The notes: a model not told the origin generated them from the sequence alone. A DNA stretch of 64,000 bases from Candidatus Odyssella thessalonicensis L13 (GCF_000190415.1 NZ_AEWF01000003.1:248001-312000), one strand, 5' to 3'. Shown: positions 35,954-45,545, counted from the first letter of the stretch. Made by a program: numbers and translations.

Positions 35954-36542
35954 GGGGCGTAAGCTTGCTCTTCCCGACCAAGCTTATACACGGCCAACCA
36001 CCGACCGCATTCGTGAGGCGATCTTTAATATCCTGTGCCATCATCCTGAGATTGATTTACAGGGCGCCTATGTTCTTGATGCCTTTGCCGGAAGTGGTGC
36101 CTTGGGGCTAGAAGCCTTATCACGGGGGGCAACCAACGTTACCTTTGTGGAAGCTCATCCCAAAATAGCAAATATCCTACAGCAAAATCTTAAGCTATTT
36201 CCTGAATCTGACCAATTACACCTTATAATTAGTGATATAAGGAAGCTTAAAAAGGCAGCAAGAGCCATGGATCTGGTGTTTCTAGATCCTCCTTATGGTA
36301 AAGGCTTAGAGTTCCAAGCCCTACCGTACTTAGTCGAGCAAAATTGGATTAATTCAGATACAGTCATCGTATACGAGACTGAGGTCCAGACCGACATAGC
36401 CCCTTTATTAGCGTGTACGGCTGTCCTTGATGAACGTCGTTATGGTGGCACTAAGGTCTATCTTCTTAAACTGAAAAAAAAGATGAGGAAGCTATCGGTA
36501 AATGCGATTAGATTCTATTTTTGCTATTGCAGAGCAGTATGA
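35928..36542 (+). CDS. rsmD: 16S rRNA m2G966 methyltransferase RsmD
   Basis: SAM-dependent methyltransferase of 204 residues. It starts MRIVGGKNRGRKL with RPTTDRIREAIFNIL, typical of RsmD. SAM motif I is LDAFAGSGALG near 49, and the catalytic DPPYG lies near 121-125. It methylates guanine 966 of 16S rRNA. The last about 14 codons extend into the next gene; rsmD overlaps both neighbours (26 and 41 bases), so the operon is compressed and translation probably coupled. Confidence 0.94.
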   Translation: MRIVGGKNRGRKLALPDQAYTRPTTDRIREAIFNILCHHPEIDLQGAYVLDAFAGSGALGLEALSRGATNVTFVEAHPKIANILQQNLKLFPESDQLHLIISDIRKLKKAARAMDLVFLDPPYGKGLEFQALPYLVEQNWINSDTVIVYETEVQTDIAPLLACTAVLDERRYGGTKVYLLKLKKKMRKLSVNAIRFYFCYCRAV

Positions 36543-37296
36543 TACGTTGCTCGTGGATGTTTGGGGCGTAGTATATGATGGGGTGCATCCCCTGGCGGAG
36601 GGTGTAAAAGCGCTAAATAAGCTAAAACAGCAGGGTAAAATAATTATTTTTGTATCTAATAATCCTCGCCCGAGCAATCTGGCGCGTATGACGCTGCAAC
36701 AGCTAGGAATACACGGTACGATCAATATCGTGACATCCGGGGATGTGATGCGGTCCCTGTTGCAAGAAAAGCACCAAGGCCAAAAGGTATATCATTTGGG
36801 TCGGGCGCGAAATAAGGATCTGTTGTCAGGCATGAATCTTATCGAAGTCGATACGCTTGATGAAAGTGACTTTGTTATCCTGAGCTGTTTTCTTGAGGAA
36901 GCTGAAGATTTTAGCCAATTTGACCCCGAGTTGGAGTACATTGCTAAGCAGCACCTGCTTGTCTATTGCCCCAATCCAGACATTCATGCTGCCCATGAGA
37001 ATACCTTACGAAAGACAGCAGGGTTCTTTGCGCGGCGGTTAGAAGAAAAGTTCGGCGGTCAAGCGTGGCGCATTGGTAAACCAAACGCTATTATCTTTGA
37101 CTTTGTGAATGCTCAATTTCCTGGAATCCTTCAAGATAAGCAAAAAGCATTGATGATTGGTGATACCCTGACCACTGATATCCAAGGCGGACAGCAGTAT
37201 GGGATTGACACCTTGTTTGTGGAAGATGGTATATCCGGCCTGCTAAGAGAGTACTGTGATGTTAAGCCGACATATACCATAAAAACACTAAAATAG
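36502..37296 (+). CDS. HAD-superfamily hydrolase, subclass IIA (TIGR01459-like)
   Basis: 264-residue haloacid dehalogenase-like phosphatase of the IIA subclass found in alphaproteobacteria. The nucleophile motif is LLVDVWGVVYDGVHP (Asp19 and following), motif II is FVSNNPRPS, and motif III/IV is MIGDTLTTDIQGG with KPNA before it. Related IIA proteins include NagD and phosphoglycolate phosphatases; substrate is not predictable. It overlaps rsmD by 41 bases and closes the hslV operon. Confidence 0.88.
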   Translation: MRLDSIFAIAEQYDTLLVDVWGVVYDGVHPLAEGVKALNKLKQQGKIIIFVSNNPRPSNLARMTLQQLGIHGTINIVTSGDVMRSLLQEKHQGQKVYHLGRARNKDLLSGMNLIEVDTLDESDFVILSCFLEEAEDFSQFDPELEYIAKQHLLVYCPNPDIHAAHENTLRKTAGFFARRLEEKFGGQAWRIGKPNAIIFDFVNAQFPGILQDKQKALMIGDTLTTDIQGGQQYGIDTLFVEDGISGLLREYCDVKPTYTIKTLK

Positions 37297-37373
37297 GCGT
37301 AATTTTTACTGATTATTAAATCATTTATGTATATAGTGATCCATCACAATAATAGAATGTGGGGATACAATCG

Positions 37374-37934
37374 ATGATGAAATTAACAAGAATAATATTC
37401 TTAGGCATTTTATTGATCGGTGCCGGTTGGTGTGGCACTTCTAAAGCGCTTATCCAAGATTTGGGTAATCGTGCAATCTTAACCTTAACCAATAGCAATG
37501 ATTCCCCCGATCAAATTGAGCAGCGGTTTGTTGCTTTATTAGAAGAAGGATTTGATGTGCGGAGTATTGCTCAATTTGTTATGGGTAGTTATTGGCGCCA
37601 GGCAACACCTGCCCAGAAAGAGCGTTTTATCGGGGTATTTAAGGATCGGCTTAAAAAAGCTTATGCCAATCGGTTTCGTGAATATCGCGGTGTAGATTTC
37701 AAGATTGGCGACGTTTCCCAGCGTGCCGGTTCTGACATCGTTAAATCTACGATTCAAAAGCCAGGCAGCCCTAAGACTGATGTCGAATGGCAGGTCAAGA
37801 ATAATAAGATCCATGATGTCGTTATTGAAGGGATCAGCATGAGCATAACCTTAAGAGATGATTATCGCAGTCTGTTAAATCGAAAGAATGGTGATATTGA
37901 AGCCTTCCTTAAGGATTTGGAAGCAAAGAAATAA
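37374..37934 (+). CDS. mlaC: MlaC/Ttg2D-family phospholipid-binding protein
   Basis: Exported lipid-transport protein of about 186 residues. The start at ATG 37374 gives a short signal peptide (MMKLTRIIFLGILLIGAGW, then SKA). Family landmarks: DVRSIAQFVMGSYWRQATPAQ, FKDRLKKAYANRF, and VDVEWQV-like DVEWQVKNNKIHDVVIEG. MlaC carries phospholipids between the outer-membrane MlaA and the inner-membrane MlaFEDB complex. None of those partners is beside it, so it may be an isolated member such as those near hopanoid genes. An upstream GTG at 37359 is less likely because it would extend the signal peptide. Confidence 0.85.
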   Translation: MMKLTRIIFLGILLIGAGWCGTSKALIQDLGNRAILTLTNSNDSPDQIEQRFVALLEEGFDVRSIAQFVMGSYWRQATPAQKERFIGVFKDRLKKAYANRFREYRGVDFKIGDVSQRAGSDIVKSTIQKPGSPKTDVEWQVKNNKIHDVVIEGISMSITLRDDYRSLLNRKNGDIEAFLKDLEAKK

Positions 37935-37973
37935 TAGAGTGCTGAGAAAGTTAGCATATTATTAGGGAAAAAC

Positions 37974-38002
37974 TTGACAACCTTAACTTACCTCTGTATT
38001 AA
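37974..38002 (+). promoter_or_regulatory. Sigma-70-type promoter of rpmJ
   Basis: TTGACA (37974-37979), a 17-base spacer, and TATTAA (37997-38002), 32 bases before the rpmJ ATG. This is the best match to the housekeeping consensus seen in the window. Confidence 0.8.
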
Positions 38003-38034
38003 TTGTACTAATTGTTTTAAAAAGGTTTTCAAAA

Positions 38035-38160
38035 ATGAAGATTGCTAATTCAATCAAAACATTAAAAGAGCGCCATAAAGGATGCAAAGTTGTGCGTCGT
38101 CGTGGCCGTACTTATGTTATCAATAAGCAAAATCCTCGCTTTAAAGCGCGTCAAGGCTAA
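38035..38160 (+). CDS. rpmJ: 50S ribosomal protein L36
   Basis: 41-residue ribosomal protein. The sequence begins [18 protein letters not shown], runs through [18 protein letters not shown] and ends KARQG, which matches the alphaproteobacterial and YkgO-like form rather than the shorter four-zinc-ligand form: only one Cys is present, so it cannot bind zinc through the usual CCCH set. An isolated single-gene unit, with its own strong promoter and terminator. Confidence 0.96.
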   Translation: MKIANSIKTLKERHKGCKVVRRRGRTYVINKQNPRFKARQG

Positions 38161-38178
38161 TCGATAATTGGATCTACT

Positions 38179-38207
38179 AAAAAAGCGGCCCTCAAGGCCG
38201 CTTTTTT
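38179..38207 (+). terminator. Rho-independent terminator of rpmJ
   Basis: Perfect 12-bp stem AAAAAAGCGGCC (38179-38190) and GGCCGCTTTTTT (38196-38207), 5-base loop, ending in T6. Lies 18 bases after the rpmJ stop. The A tract on the other side may also terminate leftward transcription, though the leftward gene ends at 38329. Confidence 0.95.
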
Positions 38208-38328
38208 AATGTGTGTAATAAGGCTAAATTATTGGATTTTATCTTAACTCCTTCCAGAAAAGGAAGTAATTATTGCTGGTCGCTGCAGGGATGGGCTTAA
38301 CCCATCCTTTTGCGCCAAACAGGTCCCT

Positions 38329-40002
38329 CTAAAAGGCACGAGGATATCCATTTTTGCGGCTCAGGACTGCTAATTTTTGGTTAGTTTCTTTAAGTCGATT
38401 GCTTGCTTCTTCTTGTTGTAATGCTAAGATTTGCCCCAAAGGCTGAGAGTTGAACCCAGCCAGCGGAGCCTGATCAATAAGTTTTTTAAAGTTCTCAAAA
38501 TATGATACCTGTTCGCTTTTATTTTTAAATAGCTGCTCTCTTTGCTCGCGAAGTTGTAAATATTGAATAAAGTCATCACTTAACTGAATTGATTCTGCTT
38601 CTTTATGATCTCCTTCATTACTCTCTGAATTATTGAGAATAAAATAGAAAAAATCATTGCTTAGGCCCCAATTTTTTGCCTGAATATAATAATGATAAAT
38701 TGTCTTCATACTCTTTGTACTTACGGAAGAGTGAAGATAATCTTGAAAGTCTCTAAGTTTTCTTTCAGTTTCTTCTATTCCTTCACAACGACTTAAAGCC
38801 TCCTCTAAACAATTAAGAATTTCATTCTTACAATCTTCTGGAGTCTCGACAAGAGAGAGATCAATTTTTCGGGTCTTATAAGAATGCTTGTCGCGGGATG
38901 CCTCATTGTCTTCCTTCTCTCGTTGTCTCTTCCCTGTTGTAATTACCGTAGGGGATGATGCTTCTTCATTGGCGCATGATAGTGCGCTTGAGTCAGCTGG
39001 ACTAATATTTACATTTGAATCCGTAACAATAGTTGAAGAACTGGCGCTACTGTTCGACTCTCTCATAGAGGACTGGGCAGCCTGGTGACCGGTCCTATCA
39101 GAAAGGGAGATGGAAGGCATTACTGAATAAGCGGAACCACTTGAGGGAGCATAAGGAGAAGGGGGTAGCCACCCATAAGGAGAAGGCGGTACTGGCGTAG
39201 GAGATGAAGGGGGTAGCCACCCGTAAGGAGAAGAGGGTACTGGCGCAGGCGATGAAGGGACAAGATCCGTAGTAATAGTAGTTGATAAAGCCTTCTTGAA
39301 GGTCTCCAAGATGAATTTATAGGCTGATGCCCGCCCTTGGCTGTGATTAATGGTTGCTATATCTTTAAAAAGGTTAGCCTGCCCGCCTTTACTGTTGATA
39401 TTAAACTTAAGATCTTGCACGCGTTTATTTATTTTATTGATAAATACTGAGGAGGAAGGGAGAGATAGAATCTCATGGAATTTATTTCTATCCAATTTTC
39501 CACAGCTCCTCATCTGGTTGGACAGCAAGTTATATAAATACCCCTTCGTATTCTCAACCAGTTGCTTGTTTTCTATCTTTGCAAGAGAAAGTTGATCCAT
39601 AATAAATAGATATCGCAAGTTTGCTTCTATCGCAGTTAGCTCTATTTTCTCAGAGTTTGGCGGATAATTGATGGAGAATAGTTCACATATTTGCTTTGTT
39701 GCCTGTTCGATGCATTCTTGAACTATAGAGGGGGTAAATGGCGTAGCCATAGATGAGAGGGGCAAAATCTGACCATTTCTAAAGAGATCTCCCATATCTG
39801 GCGGTATGATAATCTTGGAGAATAATTGATACTGATCATTATCCAAACGATTTAAAATTATCGTTTGATTATCGGGGATACTTTTCTGGATGCTTGCTTG
39901 TGCCAGAGCCTCTAGAGGATTAAATGCAGACGGTGCTTCCATGCTGATCACTGAAGAAGAATTGAGCATTAATGCAAGTAAGTGGAGGGGCTTAATTTTC
40001 AT
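38329..40002 (-). CDS. Exported protein of unknown function, Pro-rich centre and helical C terminus
   Basis: 557 residues, no recognised domain. A probable signal peptide (MKIKPLHLLALMLNSSSVIS) is followed by a mature start MEAPSAFNPLEALAQ. The N-terminal third is helical. A Pro/Ser/Tyr-rich linker (about 250-285) carries two 16-residue repeats containing YGWLPPS, followed by a Ser-rich stretch (about 300-350). A highly charged segment (GKRQREKEDNEASRDKH) introduces a conserved helical C-terminal domain ending LSRKNGYPRAF. A decayed paralogue lies immediately upstream (40365-42175). The layout, exported with an unstructured linker and a nuclear-signal-like basic patch, is compatible with a host-directed protein, but that is only an inference. 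Confidence 0.7.
   Translation of the reverse strand: MKIKPLHLLALMLNSSSVISMEAPSAFNPLEALAQASIQKSIPDNQTIILNRLDNDQYQLFSKIIIPPDMGDLFRNGQILPLSSMATPFTPSIVQECIEQATKQICELFSINYPPNSEKIELTAIEANLRYLFIMDQLSLAKIENKQLVENTKGYLYNLLSNQMRSCGKLDRNKFHEILSLPSSSVFINKINKRVQDLKFNINSKGGQANLFKDIATINHSQGRASAYKFILETFKKALSTTITTDLVPSSPAPVPSSPYGWLPPSSPTPVPPSPYGWLPPSPYAPSSGSAYSVMPSISLSDRTGHQAAQSSMRESNSSASSSTIVTDSNVNISPADSSALSCANEEASSPTVITTGKRQREKEDNEASRDKHSYKTRKIDLSLVETPEDCKNEILNCLEEALSRCEGIEETERKLRDFQDYLHSSVSTKSMKTIYHYYIQAKNWGLSNDFFYFILNNSESNEGDHKEAESIQLSDDFIQYLQLREQREQLFKNKSEQVSYFENFKKLIDQAPLAGFNSQPLGQILALQQEEASNRLKETNQKLAVLSRKNGYPRAF
39164..39259 (-). repeat. 48-bp tandem repeat, two copies, in the Pro-rich linker
   Basis: Two adjacent 48-base units (39164-39211 and 39212-39259), each encoding 16 residues with the core YGWLPPSS. 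They differ by only a few bases, and a partial third unit precedes them at about 39146. The length is a multiple of three, so copy-number change would keep the frame. Confidence 0.8.
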
Positions 40003-40364
40003 TTCCGATATTCCTAATGTATTTGATGGTAAAATTGTTTATTTTATATATAGGGGAAGTAAAATTTATTATGCTAGCCTTTTTAAATCTTCCTAGCATA
40101 TGTTGATTGTAATCGGATGAGACTCCCTATTTCCTCTTCACAAGTTTAAGAATAAGGGATGCTCTCTTTTAAAAGTAAAGTCTGAAGATCAATTCTATTT
40201 AAACAACGTTAAATCCTTACTAATTTCCTAATAAATAGGAGAAATATATTAATGGTTTGGTCCTATTTCGCTTATATAATAATCTATCCCAAGCTAGTAT
40301 TAGCTTCTTATGAATTAGGTCAATATTAGGTAGATTGAGAAAGATTGGCGGTACCCAAGTTCTC
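40003..40364. other. AT-rich gap between the two paralogues
   Basis: 362 bases, strongly AT-rich. It should contain the promoter of the 38329-40002 gene and the 3' end region of the decayed paralogue. No hairpin, RNA gene or small reading frame with a ribosome site was recognised. Confidence 0.4.
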
Positions 40365-42175
40365 CTAAAATATGCGCGGATATCCGTTTTTACGGCTTAA
40401 GGTTACTAATTTTCGGTTAACCTTTTCAAGTTGATCGCTTGCCTCTTGCCTGTAAGATTCTAGAATTTGTACTAACGGCTGAGAATTAAATTCAGATTGT
40501 TCAGTTTGGCTAATAAGCTTCTCGAAGCTTGCAAAGTATTTGGCCTGCTTGTCTTGATTTTTTAGTAGTTTCTCGCGTTGCTGCCGAAGCTGTAAATACT
40601 GAATAAAGTTATCACTTAATTGCGCTGGCTCTGCTTCTTCAGGATCTTCTTGATTATTCCCTAAGTTATCGACAACAAAATAGAAAAAGTCATTGCTTAA
40701 GCCCCAGGTTTTTGCCAGAGCATAATAGTGATAAATTGTCTTCATATCTTCTGTGCCTGCGGAAGAGTGAAGATAATCTTGAAGGGATCTAAGTTTCTTC
40801 CTCACTGCTTCTCTTCCTTGGGAGCGGCTTAAGGCTTCTTCTAAACAATTAAGAATTTCGTCTTTACAATCTTGCGAAATCTCAAGGTGGGAGATGTCAA
40901 TTTTTCGAGCCTTATAAAGATGGTCGCTGGGGGAAGCATTCTCCTCATCCTCTTCCCGTTGCCTCTTCCCAGGTGTAATCACTACAGGGGAGGATGCCCC
41001 CTCATTGGCGAAGAATAATGAGACAGAGTTAGCGGGCTAGTCTCTTTCTTGAAGTCCTGAGTACTAGGCAATGAATGAGTCGTGCTGTGGATAGGGGACA
41101 GAGGTAATTGGCTCAGCGGGCCGAGGAATCCATTAGGTGCAGGAGTAAAAGATTCTGATAAAGGCGAAGAATTATCTACTGAGGCGTAAAAATTGGGAGA
41201 AATAATATCATTAAACAATGACTCTATAAAAGTAAAGGACGTATCGAGTTCGTCTAAAGTAGAGAAACTATCGGAGGGAGTATAAGGCCAAACAGGATCA
41301 CTAAATAATGACTCTATAAAAGGGGACGGCTGAGAGAACTCTGCGGCAGTTGGAGAGCCACTCAAGGCAATTGGAGAAACTGGAAGGACCGAAGCATAAG
41401 AAGAGGGAGGCGCTGTCGTATGAGCAGGTGGAAGGACAGAATTAGTAGCGTACTTGGATAACAATGATAACTTTATGAGTTCATTAGTGATGGATCGATA
41501 ACATAGAGTTCGTGCATAGGTATTATTAATCTGCTCTATCTTATTAAAGAGTTTATCGTGCCCTCCTTGCTCCCTGATACAAGATTGAAGATCTCGTACC
41601 CGTTTGTTGATCCTAAATTCGGCTTGAGCTGAGGCTGAGATCAGAAGGTGATTGAGCATTTCTCTATTCAATAGAGGGGATTTTTTCACTTTCGTCACCA
41701 GCAAGTTGTATAAATACGCTTTGTTGCTAGGTGGCTTTGTAAGACCTGTGGCTCTGAGAGAGAGCTGGTCCATAATAAATAGATGCCGTAAGCTTGTCTC
41801 TATAGGGGTGAGTTCTATTTTTTCAGATATGGATGAATAGCTTATTGAGAAAAGTTCACATGTCTGCTGTGTTGCTTCCTCAATACATTCTTGCACAACT
41901 TGGGGAGTAAAGGGTGTATCCGCGGAAGAGATGGTCAAGATTTGTCCGTTTTCGAAAAGAGTTTTTATAGTAGAGTGTGTAATAATTTTGGAAAATAATT
42001 GATAGTAATCATTTCCGACAGGCTTTAAAAATGTGGTTTGGCCCACTGTCAGGTCTTGTTGGGTTCTGGCTTGGGTAAAGATCTCAAAAGTAGGGGGGAT
42101 AGAGGGTATATCTACGGCGATTGCAGAGCAAGAATTGAGCATTAAGGAAAGCAAGTATAAGGACTTAACTTTTAT
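40365..42175 (-). pseudogene. Decayed paralogue of the 38329-40002 exported protein
   Basis: Same architecture as the intact neighbour: N-terminal domain (FENGQILTISSADTPFTPQ; EATQQTCELFSISYS), Ser/Pro linker, charged GKRQREEDEENASPSD segment and a C-terminal domain ending LSRKNGYPRIF. Two lesions are visible. First, the codon aligned with the neighbour's ATG start is ATA (42173-42175, followed by AAAGTTAAG against AAAATTAAG). Second, the N-terminal frame ends at a stop at 40982, while the homologous C-terminal part continues in another frame; the shift lies near 41020-41035 and fits loss of one base. Shorter products from a TTG at 42154 (390 residues) and a GTG at 40982 (205 residues) are conceivable. 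The paralogy is clear; pseudogene status is inferred, and a sequencing error at one site cannot be excluded. Confidence 0.75.
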
Positions 42176-42746
42176 GGTAGATAGTCCTAATTAATATATC
42201 CATGATATAAACTTCCGTGTTCTATAAGATGAAAGCTCCATTTTATGATGCCAATTTCCCCTAGTTTTACTAAAGTGTTTTTATTTTAAAGCATTAAAGA
42301 TAATGGTTACCCTTTCACCGTCTCAGAATAAGAAATATTCCTCTTAATTTGCTGACAAATAAGGGAAATATATGAAAGCTTTAATCTTATCGCGCTTAAA
42401 TAATCACTCGTAAGAGGACGGTGCTTAACTCCCGGTAAAAAGGTAAATGTTAACTTATACTTTTACCATAATAACTATTTGAGCGTTTAAGAAGACGGGT
42501 AGAGCAAAAAATATTTTAAAAGAGGAACAAGAGAAGAAGAGACAGAATAAGCTTATTGAGTTCATGATGTCCTTTAATTTGTCAGCAATAATTTTAATTA
42601 AATTGAAAGATGCTCAAGATTGAGAAGAAGAACTACATTGATGCTTATAACTTGTAGCCTCGTATAGCTAGAAGAAGTTTGCAGTCGCGGCAGAATCACC
42701 TGCGGCTCTACTATTAGATTGATGCTTGTTTATGGGGGAGTCTTAA
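42176..42746. other. Noncoding region between the decayed paralogue and tRNA-Ser
   Basis: About 570 AT-rich bases. The only structure noticed is a weak inverted repeat GGTAAAA (42434-42440) with TTTTACC (42461-42467). No credible reading frame, RNA gene or integrase remnant was found, although the region ends at a tRNA, a common insertion target. Confidence 0.4.
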
Positions 42747-42837
42747 TGGCGGAGAGAGAGGGATTCGAACCCTCGATACGCGATTAACGTATACACGATT
42801 TCCAATCGTGCGCCTTCGACCACTCGGCCACCTCTCC
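42747..42837 (-). tRNA. tRNA-Ser (GGA)
   Basis: 91-base class II tRNA with a long variable arm and an encoded CCA (42747-42749). Acceptor GGAGAGG pairs with TCTCTCC (one G-U); anticodon stem CACGA/TCGTG with loop TTGGAAA gives anticodon GGA (42801-42803 on the plus strand as TCC). The T arm reads GAGGGTTCGAATCCCTC. Confidence 0.98.
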
Positions 42838-43160
42838 ACAGGGATAGTCCGAAGATACCTTTTTTTCTGCTTAAGGACAAGAGTTTTTTGCTTCAGTCCG
42901 ATAATTACCGCACTGGCAACACTGTTTGCCGTGCTCCTACGTGAATGGTATGGCAAGAAGATTCTTGGAGGTCTAATAAGAAAGAAAAGGCAAAATAAGC
43001 TTGTATAATACCCTCAAAGAGATGAAGGTGAAAAAGGTCAGAATAATTAAGGCTAGCTTTAAAGCGCTCTTTAATCTTATATCTAAAAGGGAACATTTAA
43101 TAAGCCTAACAGTAATAGATTAGGGATAATCAAGTAAAAATATTCAGTGAAAGGTTAATA

Positions 43161-44585
43161 ATGAAAAATAATTCTTTTAAAATAATAAAGTGTGTGGGGA
43201 TATTAAGTCTGTTTTTGGGCAGTACTCCTATTTATGCGATGGAGTTAGAGGAAGAAGAGAAAGAGGAGAAAAATAATTGGTCTATTTTATCTGCAATTAA
43301 TACGGAGGCCACCCCTATGCTACCATTCCTCCATGAGCCGTACAAAAGAGTAGCAGATAATAGTGATGATTTAATTGACTCTTTAGAAATAGACCCTTTA
43401 AAAACTGAAGTTAAAAAAGTAAAAGGTGAGGAAGAAGCACCCCTATCTCCAGCAATGATGCCTATCAGTGAGATCTCTAATATTATTGGCAGTCTGCGAG
43501 CTGAAGAAATGGCCCAGCAATATATATTGCAAAAGAATCATGCTGCTGCCCTCCGAGCTCTGGTAGAAGCTGAGAGACTAGCAGATGAGCCTTTCAGGAA
43601 AAGCGTCTTAAACGAAAAAATTGGTGATCTCTATCTTCAGCTTAATGATGAGGAAGATTCTCTCCACAAAGCTCTAGAATTTTATTTGCATGCTCAGGCA
43701 GATAATGCTAATCCTATGAAAAAAAGTTCTCTATATGAAAAGATGGGGGATGTTATTAGCCGGCTTACTGTATCCAAAACAGTAATGGGGGATGCAGCAG
43801 GGTATTACCTATTAGCGCAAGCAAATTTAAACGAAATTATAGAAATGAGTCGATCGTCTGAAAGAAAGAGCGAACTTTTTGAAAAGAAAGCCTCCCTTCT
43901 TAAAAAGCAAGCCGAACTCTCCACTGATAACCATCCTCAATATTCTAAAATCAGCGCATCAGAAGCTTATTGGAAAGCCGCTTCATTGACCACCAATAAG
44001 CAGAGAAAGTGTAAATTGCTTGTGTTATCGGCGGAAATAGATTCGCACCTCCAAAATCCATCCTATTTAGTTGACGCCGCTTCTAAATTTTATCAAGCAG
44101 CCGAGCTGCTCGCGGAACAGGGGGAATACGCTGAAGCGGCGAAAATGAGCCGCCATGGCATCGGTTTAGAAAAAAGATATTGTGACACCCAGGAAAGCAG
44201 TGCCTCAGATCTGTGGGTGCTGCCAGGTGAATTTCAGGAATTTATAGGTGAGCAAATGTTGAAAACCTCTCACTATTATTATAAAGGCACAGATCTTAAC
44301 GGCTGTTATGACATGTTAAACCTTAGCTATTCAGCGTATGAGGAAGAAAGAGAATCTATACATCTGCAAGCAAGAATGGCTTTCTTATATAACTTTGCTT
44401 ATGTAGCCGTTAAAATTGACCCTTCCTTGATAAGAGAGCGGGCAATGGGGGCCGTCAATGAGCTTAAAACTTTAGCTGAAAATTATGAATTCGAGAAAGA
44501 TACTATTGGAACGTTGAGAGGTCGGGTGCATGTAAGTAAGCTAAAGCAAGGAGAGAGCTTGCTTAATGAGCTAAAAACACAATAA
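43161..44585 (+). CDS. Exported TPR/SNAP-like helical-repeat protein
   Basis: 474 residues. A signal peptide (MKNNSFKIIKCVGILSLFLG, then STPIYA) precedes a very acidic mature start (MELEEEEKEEKNN). From about residue 120 on, helical repeats with TPR-like spacing follow (AALRALVEAERLADEPFRKS; ALEFYLHAQADNANPMKKS; AASKFYQAAELLAEQGEYAE), each of about 35-40 residues. The last resembles repeats of alpha-SNAP-type proteins. Such solenoids usually bind partner proteins. No enzymatic motif. Single gene, with AAGG before the ATG. Its role may be periplasmic or outside the cell; nothing in the sequence decides. Confidence 0.7.
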   Translation: MKNNSFKIIKCVGILSLFLGSTPIYAMELEEEEKEEKNNWSILSAINTEATPMLPFLHEPYKRVADNSDDLIDSLEIDPLKTEVKKVKGEEEAPLSPAMMPISEISNIIGSLRAEEMAQQYILQKNHAAALRALVEAERLADEPFRKSVLNEKIGDLYLQLNDEEDSLHKALEFYLHAQADNANPMKKSSLYEKMGDVISRLTVSKTVMGDAAGYYLLAQANLNEIIEMSRSSERKSELFEKKASLLKKQAELSTDNHPQYSKISASEAYWKAASLTTNKQRKCKLLVLSAEIDSHLQNPSYLVDAASKFYQAAELLAEQGEYAEAAKMSRHGIGLEKRYCDTQESSASDLWVLPGEFQEFIGEQMLKTSHYYYKGTDLNGCYDMLNLSYSAYEEERESIHLQARMAFLYNFAYVAVKIDPSLIRERAMGAVNELKTLAENYEFEKDTIGTLRGRVHVSKLKQGESLLNELKTQ

Positions 44586-44648
44586 TAGCGTGTCATTAGA
44601 TTTATGGTTGACAAGCACGCTTATCAAGATTCTAACTGGATAGGCTGC

Positions 44649-45545
44649 TCACCCTTTAGCAGCCTCTGAGGACGCCTTATTCTCCAGCATCACATACCCT
44701 CGTCTAGCTATCGTATCTAACAGGCTGCTCATCGCTGCAGTATCGCGTATGGGAGATTGGATAACCTCGCAGGTACGGAAAGAACTCACTCTTTTTACGA
44801 TTTCCTCTTGAAAGGGTCCATAGGGACCGTTAGTAATGAAAAGGGTGCTCTCAAAGTCATAGGTTTTAAAGTAGGCTTGCACTGTGTCTAGCGTATTGGC
44901 GCGCCGAGTCGGGAGCGCAGATATGGTCATGATTTCAAGGTCTTTGGATGCTAATTTAGAGGAAAAGGATTTCTTCCAGATCTCTGCCGCGGCTTCATGC
45001 TGATAATTCTTCTCCTGGTAGTGGTATTCTAAAAGCCAGTGTTTTTCTATCTCCTTTAAAGGGCGATGTCCGTTAATGTAGATAAAATGCGACGGTTTTA
45101 TTTTATTGGCTTGGATCAGCTTCTTGAGGTAGGAAAACCGCTCTTTAGTATCCTAGGGGGCCCCTCCAAAGATCACAATAGCGCTATAGTCCTGTTTGGC
45201 AGGATAAGTGCTCCGAGTTAAACCTATCTCTGTAAAGAAAGGTATTAACGGGGGATAATTTGTATAAGGAGAGGAATTATAAAGCTCTGGATGGTCACAA
45301 GTTGGCGGTCGTAAAAACTCTTGTTGCAAGAATGCATTCCAGTCCTCCAGAGAAGCGCTAGCGGCAGGAGAGGCGTCAATGAATGGGGTTAAGGTAGCCG
45401 CAATTGAATGAATGTTAGCAATTAGCGGCCGTTCACTTTCAGACTCGGCTAGACTTTGATCAGCGCTATGGGAGCTTAAGAGGTAATTTGGCCAAAGCAG
45501 GAGAACGTAAAAAGATAGACAGAATAAACGCAGGAGGTTGCCCAT
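44649..45545 (-). pseudogene. Exported protein gene split by a single in-frame amber codon
   Basis: From ATG at 45545 the frame encodes a hydrophobic signal-like start (MGNLLRLFCLSFYVLLLWPN) and reaches AIVIFGGAP before TAG at 45153-45155. Beyond the stop the same frame is open for 167 further codons (DTKERFSYLKKLIQ, then HFIYINGHRPLKEIEKHW, ISALPTRRANTLDTVQAY and TLFITNGPYGPFQEEI) to a stop at 44649. Total span is 299 codons. A start at 44930 could give a 93-residue C-terminal piece. The pattern IFGGAP, INGHRP, ANTLDTV, FITNG loosely recalls the DUF218 (SanA/YdcF) fold, but this is a weak resemblance. Readings: nonsense mutation, readthrough, or sequencing error. Confidence 0.75.

Noticed and set aside
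40982-41040. Programmed -1 frameshift joining the two parts of the decayed paralogue
   Set aside because: No slippery heptamer is visible near the shift, and the start codon is also altered, so decay is simpler.
42176-42837. Integration site at tRNA-Ser for a genomic island
   Set aside because: No integrase gene and no direct repeat of the tRNA 3' end was seen in the window.
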